Origin: Poronia punctata
Taxonomy: Eukaryota; Ascomycota; Sordariomycetes; Xylariales; Xylariaceae
DNA length: 64,000 nucleotides
Direction of reading: 5' to 3'
Assembly: GCA_022579005.1 (NCBI GenBank)
Contig: MU401549.1
Span: 62,001-126,000, forward strand
Shown piece by piece: positions 62,901 to 64,000 of this stretch. Each line of letters opens with the position of its first letter. Position 1 is the first letter of the stretch. Position numbers and translations under genes: made by a program. The notes under the pieces are model-generated. The model was not told the origin of the DNA. It saw only the letters and a program-made list of their open reading frames with translations, and ran no database searches.

Positions 62901-63463
62901 ACTACCTAGGTACCTAACGTGCACGTACAATAAATTATACCCACACGTACTGCTGCACAAAAGTTGTAGGATCCTACGAGTAGGTACGAGTACTTACCAA
63001 GGCTGGTAAGTTTGGTTGGAAACGTTCGAAGGATTCCTTCTAGGTTTACCTACTTCCTTCCAAGAATGCTGGTAAATACACGTTTTTTTTCTTCTTCTTT
63101 AATCCTTTGGTTCCCGGACTCCCGTTAGCTCGGAACTATCTTGATGACCATGATTGGCCGAGGTTCTGATTCCTACGTACGAGTATTGTAGGTATGGTAT
63201 AAGCAATCCAACAAAAACCTTTTACAATTTGAAAAAATGACATCAGATCACGCCTCACTTCAAGGGGGGAAGGAAAAACGCTGATCTTGACTAGTAATTT
63301 AAATAAATAAAACATGATGACGAGAGTAGAACCTTGTCTACGGGCTTTACCTATGTAAGGTTAGATAAGTAAGTACTGAGTAAAAAGCACTTGAAGCTAT
63401 TCGCAAGAGATAGGTAGGAAAGATTTTGGGAATACCTACAACAAGAACCACTTAAGCACGGCA
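59948..63463. other. Gene-empty, microsatellite-rich interval
   Basis: No protein-like frame. It holds CATA repeats (about 59952-59978), ATTG repeats (about 60018-60042), ATGTA/GTATGT repeats (about 60130-60175 and 60415-60430), a CA tract (about 61004-61028), CCGAA repeats (about 61449-61470), AATCAT repeats (about 62773-62798) and many TACCTAGGTA-like motifs. Confidence 0.5.
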
Positions 63464-63700
63464 GTATATACGTGGTGGGTTGCGTAAAAAAGGGCACCTG
63501 GTCAAGTATTTTGGGCCAAAACTCCACAGGCAAATAGGACTCTTGGTAGGCCGCAATACTTGTTTTAGCAATAGAAACAAGATACAAAGTCTAGGTAGCA
63601 AGAAGGAAGATCATCGCTTTTCTAGGTATAGCCTTATTGCTTATCTAAGCACAGTGACCTGACCAGGTGCCCTTTTTTAGGCAACCCACCACGTAGATAC
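63464..63700. mobile_element. 237-bp inverted-repeat element (MITE-like), second family member
   Basis: Arms 63464-63507 and 63657-63700 are 44 bp each and reverse complementary at 41 positions (core CGTGGTGGGTTGC, then TAAAAAAGGGCACCTGGTCA). The inner 149 bp has no coding capacity. It matches the 12.4-kb element in overall length, in GGTCARGTATTTT at the inside of the left arm, in GACCTGACC at the start of the right arm, and in a TCTAGGTATAG motif exactly 24 bases before it. The outer arm sequences differ between the two copies apart from a loose TACGTKGG-like start. Confidence 0.75.
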
Positions 63701-64000
63701 CAAAAGGCTATACCTACTTACGTAATCTCCTGTGCCTACATATGTAAATTGATAGTGAACCCCAAATCCTGCAAGTTACGTAGGGATTCATGAAGTAATT
63801 AGGATAAGGTTAGGAGGTAGGTACATGTAGGTATCCCCCAAAAGCGAATCGCTCGCTGCCACATGCTTTGAAGCATTTTCTTTTCCCGGATGCCATGCAT
63901 TAGTCCAAGGGCCAAGAAGAAGAAGAAAAAATCTTAAGGTGTTTACCTAGGCGAAAGACGGAAGGTGGGTTAGATGACGGAAGCTTTCGGTTGACACATG
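63701..64000. other. Intergenic to right edge
   Basis: Nothing recognisable: TAGGTA motifs and an AAGAAGAAGAAGAAAAA tract at about 63914-63930. Confidence 0.5.

Overview
The window looks like part of a filamentous ascomycete chromosome, most likely a Sordariomycete. The evidence is short GT-AG introns of about 55-220 nt with CTRAY-type branch points, typical Pezizomycotina gene families (ORC6, BUD6/AIP3, JEN-type and DAL5-type transporters, CE1 esterase, A1 aspartic protease), and C-to-T (CpA to TpA) decay of repeats that resembles repeat-induced point mutation (RIP). Species cannot be fixed from the sequence alone. I assembled exons by hand from reading frames and splice signals.

Layout from left to right: a 5'-truncated ORC6 gene at the left edge (2-913, +). 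Next come decayed minus-strand gene remnants (1301-2560) and a small hydrophilic protein gene (4816-5498, +). A gene-empty microsatellite-rich stretch follows, holding a 231-bp inverted-repeat element (12376-12606). A conserved small Ser-rich protein gene lies at 19726-20193 (+), followed by about 9 kb with no recognisable gene. The 29-46 kb segment is the gene core: a large WD40/alpha-solenoid/proline-rich protein (29033-34447, +), a JEN-type monocarboxylate transporter (37506-39321, +), an assembly gap between long G and C runs, a secreted CE1 esterase (40983-42285, +), and a convergent BUD6/AIP3 polarity gene (43141-46333, -).

From about 47.65 to 51.98 kb lies an extremely AT-rich island. 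It contains minisatellites and ends in a 1.47-kb element bounded by 65-bp terminal inverted repeats. Just beyond it is an A1 aspartic protease gene (52489-54212, -) that assembles cleanly into six exons but has an in-frame TAG of RIP type, then a DAL5-family MFS transporter (56437-58419, +). The last 5.5 kb is intergenic, with a TA-flanked 407-bp AT-rich element (59541-59947) and a second copy of the ~235-bp inverted-repeat family (63464-63700).

The genes do not form an obvious pathway or biosynthetic cluster. Housekeeping genes (ORC6, BUD6, WD40 protein) are mixed with nutrient-acquisition genes (lactate/pyruvate-type uptake, cell-wall deacylation, secreted protease, small anion or amide uptake). 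The most notable findings are the three transposon-like inverted-repeat elements, two of them from one unnamed family, the RIP-like island with its graded tandem repeat, and gene decay next to it. I found no convincing new multi-gene system.
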